DNA of 5,272 bases from Dictyoglomaceae bacterium (lineage in GTDB: Bacteria; Dictyoglomota; Dictyoglomia; Dictyoglomales; Dictyoglomaceae), in NCBI GenBank assembly GCA_028276205.1, contig JAPYWU010000108.1, positions 1-5,272 on the forward strand. The letters are read 5' to 3'. A program made the translations under genes and the position numbers. How positions within the stretch are numbered: the stretch's first letter is position 1; every line of letters starts with the position of its first letter. Below the pieces are notes generated by a model. The model saw only the letters and a program-made list of their open reading frames with translations, was not told the DNA's origin and did no database searches. Shown here one piece after another: positions 1-5,272 of the stretch.

Positions 1-647
1 TCTGCTTCATGGGTTATAAGATCATCTATAAAAAGGGTAAGATTTATAAGTTTTTCAAATTCATCCTTGGTAAGGCCACTTAATTTTTGAGCCTCTTCTT
101 TTGATAAATATCTGTCATTTACCTCTAATTTTGTGGAAAAGTCTACTATTGGTTTTTCAAGTTTTTCTCCTGGTGTTGGCATCTTGTTAAGTCCAAGATC
201 TTCGATTTTTAAACTTCCTTCTTTTAATCTTTTAAATACAGAGGAACCTTCTGGAAGAGAATTTCTATATATAACTTCTAAGGGAATAAGAAAATTGTTA
301 TTAAGGTTTTGAAAGATGGAATAATCGTAGATATTATCTTTTAATTCAGGTTTTACCACTCTTACCATTTTGAATTCAAGGATATTAGATGGATTTTTTA
401 GTTCAGAAAGGGATTTTACTTTATCTTCCTCTACCACTCCTATATAATGGGTTTTAATTCCCAGATTTTCTAATTTTTCAAAGAAGAAAGATGTAACTAT
501 ACATATAGCTTTACCTTTATCTTCTATATGGTCTGGCATTTCCCCATAATCAAATACAGAATATCTATCAGAAAAGACAAATCTACCTTTACCAAGGGAA
601 TTTTCATTTGGATTCTCTAAAATTATTAAGTCCTTCACACTACCCAT
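1..647 (-). CDS. purC: SAICAR synthetase (phosphoribosylaminoimidazole-succinocarboxamide synthase), 3'-truncated by window edge
   Basis: This gene encodes the cytoplasmic purine-synthesis enzyme that joins CAIR and aspartate with ATP to make SAICAR. The visible 215 codons begin MGSVKDL and run without a stop to the window edge, so the C-terminus is missing. Residues 19-35 carry a glycine-rich GKGRFVFSDRYSVFDYG stretch, which is this family's version of the SDRxSxFD nucleotide/substrate region. Residues 122-128 (PLEVIYR), followed by GS at 134-135, match the SAICAR synthetase signature P-x-E-x-x-x-R...GS. Residues 45-67 (KGKAICIVTSFFFEKL...GIKTH) fit the conserved helix and the GIxTH motif. 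ATG at 647 is chosen because AGAGGT lies 9 nt upstream and no closer in-frame ATG exists before the stop at about 714-716. The opening resembles the form I associate with archaeal PurC more than the short Thermotoga/Bacillus type; that is from memory. No other purine gene is visible, so an operon would have to continue leftward. Confidence 0.9.
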   Translation of the reverse strand, partial: MGSVKDLIILENPNENSLGKGRFVFSDRYSVFDYGEMPDHIEDKGKAICIVTSFFFEKLENLGIKTHYIGVVEEDKVKSLSELKNPSNILEFKMVRVVKPELKDNIYDYSIFQNLNNNFLIPLEVIYRNSLPEGSSVFKRLKEGSLKIEDLGLNKMPTPGEKLEKPIVDFSTKLEVNDRYLSKEEAQKLSGLTKDEFEKLINLTLFIDDLITHEA

Positions 648-684
648 AATTTCAAAACCTCTTTTAAGAGTTTTATTTTGCTTA

Positions 685-713
685 ATTATAAATATTGTGT
701 TCTTAGATTTCAA
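685..713 (-). promoter_or_regulatory. Sigma-A type promoter for purC (P1)
   Basis: Read on the minus strand, the -35 hexamer TTGAAA (708-713) is followed after exactly 17 bp by a perfect TATAAT (685-690). This predicts a transcript start near 678 and a leader of about 30 nt before the purC ATG. The -35 hexamer lies inside the proximal copy of a 15-bp repeat (703-717), so anything binding the repeat would block or modulate this promoter. The match to consensus is strong, but the region is very AT-rich. Confidence 0.65.
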
Positions 714-771
714 TTAAAAATGTATTAAATGTATAAACTTATATGATATCTATACATTGGATTTCAATTAA
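703..771. repeat. Direct and inverted repeat cluster (operator-like) between purC and trkH
   Basis: TTAGATTTCAATTAA (703-717) recurs as TTGGATTTCAATTAA (757-771) with 14 of 15 bases identical. Between them AAATGTAT occurs twice in tandem (718-725 and 727-734). AATGTATA (728-735) has a perfect inverted partner TATACATT (751-758), giving 8-bp arms around 15 bases that include the GATATC palindrome. The cluster overlaps the purC promoter elements and ends about 10 bp before the trkH -35. That is where a regulator of either gene would be expected. I do not recognise the motif as belonging to a named regulator. Confidence 0.5.
738..767 (-). promoter_or_regulatory. Possible second upstream promoter for purC (P2)
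   Basis: The distal copy of the repeat supplies another TTGAAA (762-767, minus strand). It is followed after 18 bp by TATAAG (738-743), a five-of-six match to the -10 consensus. This would give tandem purC promoters about 54 bp apart. It is weaker than P1 and may be a chance by-product of the repeat in AT-rich sequence. Confidence 0.3.
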
Positions 772-781
772 TTTAGTAAAT

Positions 782-810
782 TTGACTCTTAAAATTTTTA
801 GATATAGAAT
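782..810 (+). promoter_or_regulatory. Strong sigma-A promoter for the trkH-trkA operon
   Basis: TTGACT (782-787) and TAGAAT (805-810) are separated by exactly 17 bp, and each matches consensus at five of six positions. Transcription would start near 817, leaving a leader of about 50 nt. That leader is too short for a c-di-AMP (ydaO-type) riboswitch of the sort often seen ahead of potassium uptake genes. Confidence 0.7.
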
Positions 811-844
811 ACTCAATCGTTAAATAAAATACGTTTTTTTGAAA

Positions 845-852
845 AGAGGTGA
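845..852 (+). promoter_or_regulatory. Ribosome binding site of trkH with long spacer
   Basis: AGAGGTGA pairs well with the 3' end of 16S rRNA but lies 14 nt before the ATG at 867, well beyond the usual distance. No nearer in-frame start is possible, because TAA at 861-863 sits two codons upstream of the ATG. The same arrangement recurs at trkA. Confidence 0.6.
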
Positions 853-866
853 TATCTATTTAATTT

Positions 867-2225
867 ATGATTAATATGGATATGGCTCCTAAAAATAGGG
901 GGTTAGATCCTGCTCTATTTTTGGTTATAAGTTTTGCCTTAGTAATTCTTACAGGTGCACTTCTTCTGATGCTACCTATCTCCTCAGCCCAAGGGAAATA
1001 TACTGATTTTCTTACTGCTTTGTTTACAGCTACATCTGCTACTTGTGTAACAGGTCTTGTGGTTGTAGACACAGGTACCTATTGGTCCCATTTTGGGCAT
1101 TTCGTAATTCTACTTTTGATTCAGATAGGTGGATTAAGTTATGCGGTAATTGCTACAGGTATGATGCTACTTCTAAATAGAAGGATACAGCTTAAGGAAA
1201 GATTATATTTGCAATATTCATTAAATACAACTTCTTTAAAGGGAATTGTTTCCTTTTTAAAGAGCGTATTAATCAGTGTCTTTGTTGTTGAGGGATTAGG
1301 AGCTCTTTCTTTATTTTTTGTTTTTATAAAAGATTACTCTTTCTTAAAGAGTATAAAATTCGCCATATTTCATTCGGTTTCTGCCTTTTGTAATGCAGGA
1401 TTTGATCTTATTGGTGGTTTTAGGAGTTTTACAGGTTATGTTTCTAATTTTCACTTGGTCTTTACTATAACATCCCTTATTATAATTGGTGGAATAGGTT
1501 TTATTGTTATCTATGATATTATGCAAAGAATTACTAAAAAGAAAATGCATCTTTCCCTTCATAGTAAGATTGCTATAATTACAACATTATTTTTGATTGT
1601 TATAGGTACCCTTTTAATATTTATCTTGGAATATAATAATCCAAAATCATTAAAGCCTTTAAGCCCTTGGGGGAAAATTTTAGGAGCTTATTTTCAGTCT
1701 GTAACTCCAAGAACTGCTGGATTTAATACTTTAGATATTGGAAAGCTCTACCCTTCTACTCTTCTTGTTTTGATAATCCTTATGTTTATTGGTGCATCAC
1801 CCGGAGGAACTGGAGGTGGTATAAAGACGGTAACTTTTTTGGTCCTTTGGTTGAGTGTGGTGGCAGTACTTTTAGAAAGAAAAAATGTTCACTTTAGAAA
1901 TAGAACTATTACTTGGGATAATGTGAAAAGAGCTTATGCGGTATTTTTGCTCTCTTTAACTCTTGTGATTTTGGCATGGCTTCTTCTCCTTATAACAGAG
2001 CCTTTTCCTCCCCTCAATATCTTATTTGAAGTAGTATCTGCTTTTGGTACTGTGGGTCTTTCTACAGGAATAACTCCTTATCTTTCTCCTTTTGCAAGAG
2101 TGGTTATTATCATTACCATGTTTTTGGGAAGAGTGGGTACTGTAACTGCAGGTATGGCAATTTTAGTTCCTGTATCTAAGAGATCTCATGTGGAATATCC
2201 AACCGAGGAGGTGAGTATAGGTTAA
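867..2225 (+). CDS. ktrB: Potassium uptake channel subunit, TrkH/KtrB family
   Basis: This is the integral membrane subunit that carries K+ (with Na+ coupling in some relatives) across the cytoplasmic membrane. The 452-residue protein has the expected fourfold membrane-pore-membrane layout. The four pore loops with their filter glycines are visible: CVTGL (G63), CNAGFD (G178), RTAGFN (G285) and GTVGLS (G397). The flexible gating segment of the third repeat is SPGGTGGG (311-318), and GRVG (R422) matches the conserved arginine of the last helix. Length and the short N-terminus fit KtrB-like proteins better than the longer proteobacterial TrkH. ATG 867 is the first possible start after an in-frame stop; M4 (876) and M6 (882) are alternatives. 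trkA begins 3 bp after the stop and in the same frame, so the two are co-transcribed. trkH is an equally acceptable name, because ion coupling cannot be read from the sequence. Confidence 0.93.
   Translation: MINMDMAPKNRGLDPALFLVISFALVILTGALLLMLPISSAQGKYTDFLTALFTATSATCVTGLVVVDTGTYWSHFGHFVILLLIQIGGLSYAVIATGMMLLLNRRIQLKERLYLQYSLNTTSLKGIVSFLKSVLISVFVVEGLGALSLFFVFIKDYSFLKSIKFAIFHSVSAFCNAGFDLIGGFRSFTGYVSNFHLVFTITSLIIIGGIGFIVIYDIMQRITKKKMHLSLHSKIAIITTLFLIVIGTLLIFILEYNNPKSLKPLSPWGKILGAYFQSVTPRTAGFNTLDIGKLYPSTLLVLIILMFIGASPGGTGGGIKTVTFLVLWLSVVAVLLERKNVHFRNRTITWDNVKRAYAVFLLSLTLVILAWLLLLITEPFPPLNILFEVVSAFGTVGLSTGITPYLSPFARVVIIITMFLGRVGTVTAGMAILVPVSKRSHVEYPTEEVSIG
2207..2214 (+). promoter_or_regulatory. 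Ribosome binding site of trkA inside trkH, long spacer
   Basis: GGAGGTGA lies within the last codons of the upstream gene, 14 nt before the ATG at 2229. Distance, the TTAATTTATG start context and the TAA-TTT-ATG order all match the trkH start. The trkH stop codon (2223-2225) falls between this site and the start, so terminating ribosomes would end up next to the new start. Confidence 0.6.
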
Positions 2226-2228
2226 TTT

Positions 2229-2930
2229 ATGAAATCTTTAGCTTATAAACTTAAAAAAATGGGTATTGAGAAGGCAAAGCTAAGTAGTTTTGCGGTAATT
2301 GGACTTGGTAGATTTGGAGTATCAGTGGCTTTAACCCTTGAAAGAATGGGATATTCTGTAATAGCTATTGACAAGGATGAAAGCAAAGTTGAGGAAGTTA
2401 AAGATTATGTCTCTTTTGCGAGGGTTTTGGATTCTACAAATATTAATGCTTTAAGAGAGGCGGGAGTACAGAATGTAGATGTGGCTATTGTTTCTATAGC
2501 TCATGATGTGGAATCAAGCGTACTTACAGCGCTTTTGGTTAAAGAGCTTGGTGTAAAGTTTGTGATTGCAAGGGCTATAAGTGAGCCTCATGAAAAGATT
2601 CTTGAGAAGATTGGTGTGGATTTTATTGTATATCCTGAGAGAGATATGGGAGTAAGACTTGCTCAAAGATTAGTAGCTCCAAACATTATTGATTATATGG
2701 AGTTTTCTGCTAATATTAAGATTTTTGAGATAGAGCCTCCTGAATCAATCATAGGAAAGACAGTTGAAGAATTGGATTTGAGACGTAAATATAATTTATC
2801 AATTTTTGCTATTCAAAGGGAAGGTAAAGTTATAGGGAATATAAGTCCAATAGAAAAGATACAGAGGGGAGATATATTGTATATTATTGGTACTTTTGAA
2901 GATATGAATGCCTTTTTACAAAAGGCGTAA
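2229..2930 (+). CDS. ktrA: Potassium uptake regulatory subunit, TrkA/KtrA family (RCK)
   Basis: This is the cytoplasmic gating subunit that forms a ring under the TrkH/KtrB channel and opens or closes it on nucleotide binding. The 233-residue protein has an RCK N-domain (about 20-140) with the Rossmann motif GLGRFG (25-30) and the acidic residue D48 at the end of the second strand (IAIDKD). YPERDMG at 135-141 is typical of the end of this domain. A TrkA-C domain follows (about 161-231: IKIFEIEPP...IIGKTVEELDLR...GDILYIIG). A single RCK unit means KtrA type rather than the double-unit proteobacterial TrkA. About 20 lysine-rich residues precede the first strand, slightly more than usual. It follows its membrane partner by 3 bp and is closed by the terminator at 2948. 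In KtrA relatives the C-domain can bind c-di-AMP; I cannot tell whether this one does. Confidence 0.93.
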   Translation: MKSLAYKLKKMGIEKAKLSSFAVIGLGRFGVSVALTLERMGYSVIAIDKDESKVEEVKDYVSFARVLDSTNINALREAGVQNVDVAIVSIAHDVESSVLTALLVKELGVKFVIARAISEPHEKILEKIGVDFIVYPERDMGVRLAQRLVAPNIIDYMEFSANIKIFEIEPPESIIGKTVEELDLRRKYNLSIFAIQREGKVIGNISPIEKIQRGDILYIIGTFEDMNAFLQKA

Positions 2931-2947
2931 AAAATTATAAATTATGG

Positions 2948-2984
2948 AGCCCTCCAATTTCATTTGGAGGGCTTTTTTGTTTTT
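2948..2984 (+). terminator. Intrinsic terminator after trkA, shared with the convergent gene
   Basis: AGCCCTCCAA (2948-2957) pairs perfectly with TTGGAGGGCT (2964-2973), a 10-bp stem with a 6-base loop, followed by a T-rich tail (2974-2984). It begins 17 bp after the trkA stop. The tail overlaps the stop codon of the convergent gene (2983-2985). Read from the other strand, the same stem is followed by a looser T-rich stretch, so it may also terminate that gene, less efficiently. Confidence 0.92.
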
Positions 2985-4107
2985 ATCTTCTTATTAATCC
3001 AAAGATTCTTCTAAAGCTATCTACAAAGGAAGAAGTTCTTTTTTGGAGTAACTCTTCAGGTACTTCTAAGTTATATTTCTTGAAGGTTGCAATAGATTGA
3101 AGTCTTATATCTTCTTTATCCTTTTCTGGAAGATCTTGGCAGAAGGCATCATAAATGAATACGAAGGCAGTAGTAGCTGGGATATAGATTTCAGATATTA
3201 CACCATTTTCTATTTTAATTATCTCGGGGAAGTTTGACACTTGGGTACTTATATTGTTTATTTTTTCAATTACTACTTTTTCTCCATATTTGTTTCTTGC
3301 ATAGTCCAGCATATAGTTAAAAACTCTCATATAGAGTTCCTTTTCTCTTTCTTCCTTATTCATATAATCTAATCCAACCTCAATATCATTTAATCTTTTT
3401 AAAAACTCTGTTATTAATTCTCCTTTTATAATGTCCCCATGTTGTGGAAGAATAAGTTCTGGAAGAGGATCTAATCTTCCAATTCTATCTATAGCAAGTT
3501 TTAAGGCTTCCTTTGTAGGCATATAAACTTCATGGAAAAGCTTAATACCAATCCAAGAATCTATATCCGCATATATTCCATCAGTCTTTTTTGTGGAAGC
3601 TCCACCAAGGAGATCTCCTGTAAAAAGGGTTCTTAATTTAGGATAGTATACTGCATAAGCACCTTTAAAATGGCAAAATGGTGTAGGGACAAACTGTAGA
3701 CAATCATCGCTTTCTTTACCAAATTTAAGTTTCCCATTAGGTATAAGTTCTATGGGTTGATATCTGTCAGGATCAATATTATATCCACTAACAAGTCTCC
3801 ATGTATCTTGAGAGGTAATATATAAGGCTTTTTTGGAAAGATCAAGAAGGGCAGGAACTGATGATGTAAGATCTGGATCTTGGTGATTTGTATAAATGAT
3901 ATCAATATTTTCTACTCCTATGATGTCATCAAGTACTTTTACAAAATCCTGGAAACATCTTAAGGGAAGAGGATCAAAAAGGATATTTAGTTTTGTCTTT
4001 TCATCTACAGGACAAGTTAAAAGATAACTATTAAAGTTGAAAAAGATATTTGGATTTTTAATAAGATATAATCCCTCTGCAATCTGGAAAGATCTAATGT
4101 CTGGCAT
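2983..4107 (-). CDS. Stand-alone MBL-fold di-iron protein (ODP/flavodiiron-like), no flavodoxin domain
   Basis: This is a 374-residue metallo-beta-lactamase-fold protein whose ligand set follows the flavodiiron/ODP order. HQDPD gives H75, D77 and D79; H146 is in TPFCH; D165 is in FTGDLLGG; H223 is in LPQHGD. In flavodiiron oxygen/NO reductases the first motif is HxExDH. Here the glutamate is aspartate and the last histidine is leucine (L80), as I recall for ODP-type proteins that bind oxygen at a di-iron site. No flavodoxin domain follows, so there is no FMN site. Residues 240-374 are a charged, mostly helical-looking tail I cannot assign. ATG 4107 is chosen because AGAGGTGAT sits 4 nt upstream. 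An extension to TTG 4173 would be a low-complexity IIIINNNN stretch running through the promoter. A role in oxygen sensing or scavenging is inferred; an enzyme with another substrate remains possible. It has its own promoter and no co-directional partner in view. Confidence 0.8.
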   Translation of the reverse strand: MPDIRSFQIAEGLYLIKNPNIFFNFNSYLLTCPVDEKTKLNILFDPLPLRCFQDFVKVLDDIIGVENIDIIYTNHQDPDLTSSVPALLDLSKKALYITSQDTWRLVSGYNIDPDRYQPIELIPNGKLKFGKESDDCLQFVPTPFCHFKGAYAVYYPKLRTLFTGDLLGGASTKKTDGIYADIDSWIGIKLFHEVYMPTKEALKLAIDRIGRLDPLPELILPQHGDIIKGELITEFLKRLNDIEVGLDYMNKEEREKELYMRVFNYMLDYARNKYGEKVVIEKINNISTQVSNFPEIIKIENGVISEIYIPATTAFVFIYDAFCQDLPEKDKEDIRLQSIATFKKYNLEVPEELLQKRTSSFVDSFRRIFGLIRR

Positions 4108-4111
4108 AAAA

Positions 4112-4120
4112 ATCACCTCT
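4112..4120 (-). promoter_or_regulatory. Ribosome binding site fixing the di-iron protein start
   Basis: On the minus strand AGAGGTGAT lies 4 nt before the ATG at 4107, an ideal distance. It decides against the longer reading frame that begins at TTG 4173, which has no comparable site and starts upstream of the predicted transcript start. Confidence 0.75.
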
Positions 4121-4144
4121 ATTAAATTATTATTGTTTATAATT

Positions 4145-4173
4145 ATTATACTATATATTAAATATTTTACCAA
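4145..4173 (-). promoter_or_regulatory. Promoter of the di-iron protein gene
   Basis: On the minus strand, TTGGTA (4168-4173, four of six to consensus) and a perfect TATAAT (4145-4150) are spaced by exactly 17 bp. This predicts a transcript start near 4138 and a leader of about 30 nt. The -35 hexamer lies at the edge of a small palindromic element (4168-4184) that also faces the esterase promoter. Confidence 0.6.
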
Positions 4174-4184
4174 CCTTAAAGGTA
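4168..4184. repeat. Short palindromic element in the divergent di-iron/esterase promoter region
   Basis: TACC (4168-4171) mirrors GGTA (4181-4184). Offset from this, ACCTT (4173-4177) and AAGGT (4179-4183) form a perfect 5-bp inverted repeat around one base. The element overlaps the -35 of the minus-strand gene and ends about 33 bp upstream of the esterase -10. An operator is possible, but arms this short could be chance. Confidence 0.3.
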
Positions 4185-4216
4185 TCTATTTTAACCATAG
4201 TTAGTGATATTAGTAG

Positions 4217-4222
4217 TATAAT
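4217..4222 (+). promoter_or_regulatory. -10 element of the acetyl xylan esterase gene
   Basis: A perfect TATAAT sits 31 bp before the esterase ATG, predicting a start near 4229. No convincing -35 hexamer is found 16-18 bp upstream, and the extended -10 TG is absent. A tandem imperfect repeat (TTAGTGATA then TTAGTAGTA, 4201-4218) occupies the adjacent upstream bases. Activator dependence would be consistent with this but is not shown. Confidence 0.45.
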
Positions 4223-4253
4223 TATTTACAAAAAACTTTAGAGGAGGTGCTTT

Positions 4254-5240
4254 ATGGCACTTTTTGATCTGCCACTTTCAGAGCTTTGGAAATATTTACC
4301 TGAAAGGGAAGAGCCTAAGGATTTTGATGATTTTTGGAAGGAAACCCTTGAAGAATCAAGAAAATATCCTTTGAATCCTGTTTTTGAGAAGGTAGATTTT
4401 GGGCTTGAACTGGTGGAGACCTATGATGTTACTTTTTCTGGTTATAAGGGGCAGAGGATAAAGGCATGGCTTATTACTCCAAAGAATATAAAGGATAAGC
4501 TTCCAGGTATTGTGGAATATATTGGGTATGGTGGTGGAAGGAGCTTTGCTTATGATTTTCTTTTGTGGGCTAATATGGGAGTTGCCCACTTAGTAATGGA
4601 TACAAGAGGACAAGGAAGCTCATGGAGTCCTGGAGATACTCCTGATTATGATGATGAACCTTTTTATCCAGAATATCCAGGATTTATGACAAGGGGTATT
4701 TTAGACCCTAAGAAATATTATTATAGAAGGGTTTTTACAGATGCGGTAAGGGCAGTTGAGACCTTACTTTCCTTCCCTCAAGTTGATAAGAATAGGGTTG
4801 GTATTACAGGAGGAAGCCAAGGAGGAGGTATAACTCTTGCTGTTGCTGGACTTTCTACCTATGTTGGTATAGATCTAAAGATTGCCATGCCTGATGTGCC
4901 TTTCTTATGCCATTATAGAAGGGCTGTAGAAATTACCGATGGATATCCCTATCAAGAGATAGTACAATATTTGAAAACTCATAGAGATCATGTAGATCAA
5001 GTATTTAAAACTCTCTCCTATTTTGATGGGGTGAATTTCTCAGCAAGGGCAAAGGCTAAAGCTCTATTTTCTGTAGGTCTTATGGATATGATATGTCCTC
5101 CATCTACTGTTTTTGCAGCCTATAATCATTACAAAGGAGAAAAGGATATTAAGATTTATCCTTTTAATGGTCATGAGGGTGGAGGAACATTCCATACTTA
5201 TGAAAAGATGAAATTTGTGAAGAAGTATTTAAAAGGTTAG
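4254..5240 (+). CDS. axeA: CE7 acetyl xylan esterase / cephalosporin-C deacetylase
   Basis: This alpha/beta hydrolase of carbohydrate esterase family 7 removes acetyl groups from xylo-oligosaccharides and often from small esters and cephalosporin C. The 328-residue protein is collinear with Thermotoga maritima TM0077 as I remember it. The shared features are the MALFDLPL start, DFDDFW, DVTFSGYKGQRIKAWL (58-73), IGYGGGR (90-96), MDTRGQGSSW (115-124) and DVPFLCHYRRAV (214-225). The catalytic triad is S188 (GGSQGG), D278 (GLMDMICPPS) and H307 (NGHEGGG), with oxyanion-hole Y92. About four extra residues lie before DVPFL (around 203-209). There is no signal peptide, so it acts in the cytoplasm on imported acetylated oligosaccharides; members usually form hexamers. 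GAGGAGGTG 4 nt before ATG 4254 fixes the start. It is divergent from the di-iron gene. No xylanase or sugar transporter is visible within the window. Confidence 0.95.
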   Translation: MALFDLPLSELWKYLPEREEPKDFDDFWKETLEESRKYPLNPVFEKVDFGLELVETYDVTFSGYKGQRIKAWLITPKNIKDKLPGIVEYIGYGGGRSFAYDFLLWANMGVAHLVMDTRGQGSSWSPGDTPDYDDEPFYPEYPGFMTRGILDPKKYYYRRVFTDAVRAVETLLSFPQVDKNRVGITGGSQGGGITLAVAGLSTYVGIDLKIAMPDVPFLCHYRRAVEITDGYPYQEIVQYLKTHRDHVDQVFKTLSYFDGVNFSARAKAKALFSVGLMDMICPPSTVFAAYNHYKGEKDIKIYPFNGHEGGGTFHTYEKMKFVKKYLKG

Positions 5241-5272
5241 TCGGAATTTTCAAGTATTTTTCTTATTATATG

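Noticed and set aside
703..771. Possible CRISPR remnant from the repeated GATTTCAATTAA with a spacer-like gap
   Set aside because: There are only two copies, of 12-15 bp. The gap contains its own repeats, and no cas genes are nearby. A regulatory reading fits better.
811..866. c-di-AMP riboswitch ahead of the potassium operon
   Set aside because: The leader after the predicted start is only about 50 nt and A/T-rich, with no room or recognisable core for this class.
860..1072. Minus-strand 70-codon open frame over the start of trkH
   Set aside because: It lies opposite a well-supported membrane protein gene, has no ribosome binding site I can support and no recognisable product.
1344..1562. 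Minus-strand 72-codon open frame within trkH
   Set aside because: It is an antisense shadow of conserved channel sequence with low-complexity composition and no start signal.
4108..4173. N-terminal 22-residue extension of the di-iron protein starting at TTG 4173
   Set aside because: It would begin upstream of the predicted transcript start and run through the promoter. It encodes a low-complexity IIIINNNN stretch, and an ideal ribosome binding site marks ATG 4107 instead.
4356..4589. Minus-strand 77-codon open frame within the esterase gene
   Set aside because: It is antisense to a conserved CE7 coding region and has no promoter or ribosome binding site.
5241..5272. Terminator or next gene after the esterase
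   Set aside because: The remaining 32 bases show no stem-loop and no start signal; too short to judge.

Overview
The window is AT-rich, with compact spacing between genes, AGGAGGTGA-type ribosome binding sites and AGA/AGG/ATA-rich codon use. The acetyl xylan esterase is very close in sequence to the well-studied Thermotoga maritima enzyme, and one gene belongs to a di-iron family common in anaerobes. Together these suggest an anaerobic, probably thermophilic, plant-polysaccharide-using bacterium. Dictyoglomus, or a thermophilic clostridial relative, is my best guess from sequence flavour; it is an inference and not proven here.

Layout: (1) 1-647, minus strand: the N-terminal two thirds or so of a SAICAR synthetase (purC), cut by the window edge. 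(2) 648-866: a divergent intergenic region holding one or two promoters for purC, a strong sigma-A type promoter for the rightward operon, and a cluster of short direct and inverted repeats that looks like an operator. (3) 867-2930, plus strand: a two-gene potassium uptake operon, the TrkH/KtrB membrane subunit followed 3 bp later by the TrkA/KtrA cytoplasmic RCK subunit. It ends in a clear intrinsic terminator (2948-2984). (4) 2983-4107, minus strand: a stand-alone metallo-beta-lactamase-fold di-iron protein of the ODP/flavodiiron-like type with no flavodoxin domain, convergent with the potassium operon. (5) 4108-4253: a second divergent promoter region. (6) 4254-5240, plus strand: a complete intracellular CE7 acetyl xylan esterase/cephalosporin-C deacetylase. 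The last 32 bases hold nothing I can call.

How they fit together: the only obvious functional unit is the Ktr/Trk pair, in which the RCK protein gates the membrane subunit in response to nucleotide. The purine gene, the di-iron protein and the esterase look like independent transcription units, each with its own recognisable promoter or -10 element. I see no mobile element, CRISPR array, RNA gene or toxin system. The parts most worth a second look are the repeat cluster between purC and trkH, the matched and unusually spaced translation starts of trkH and trkA, and the altered metal site and unassigned C-terminal region of the di-iron protein.
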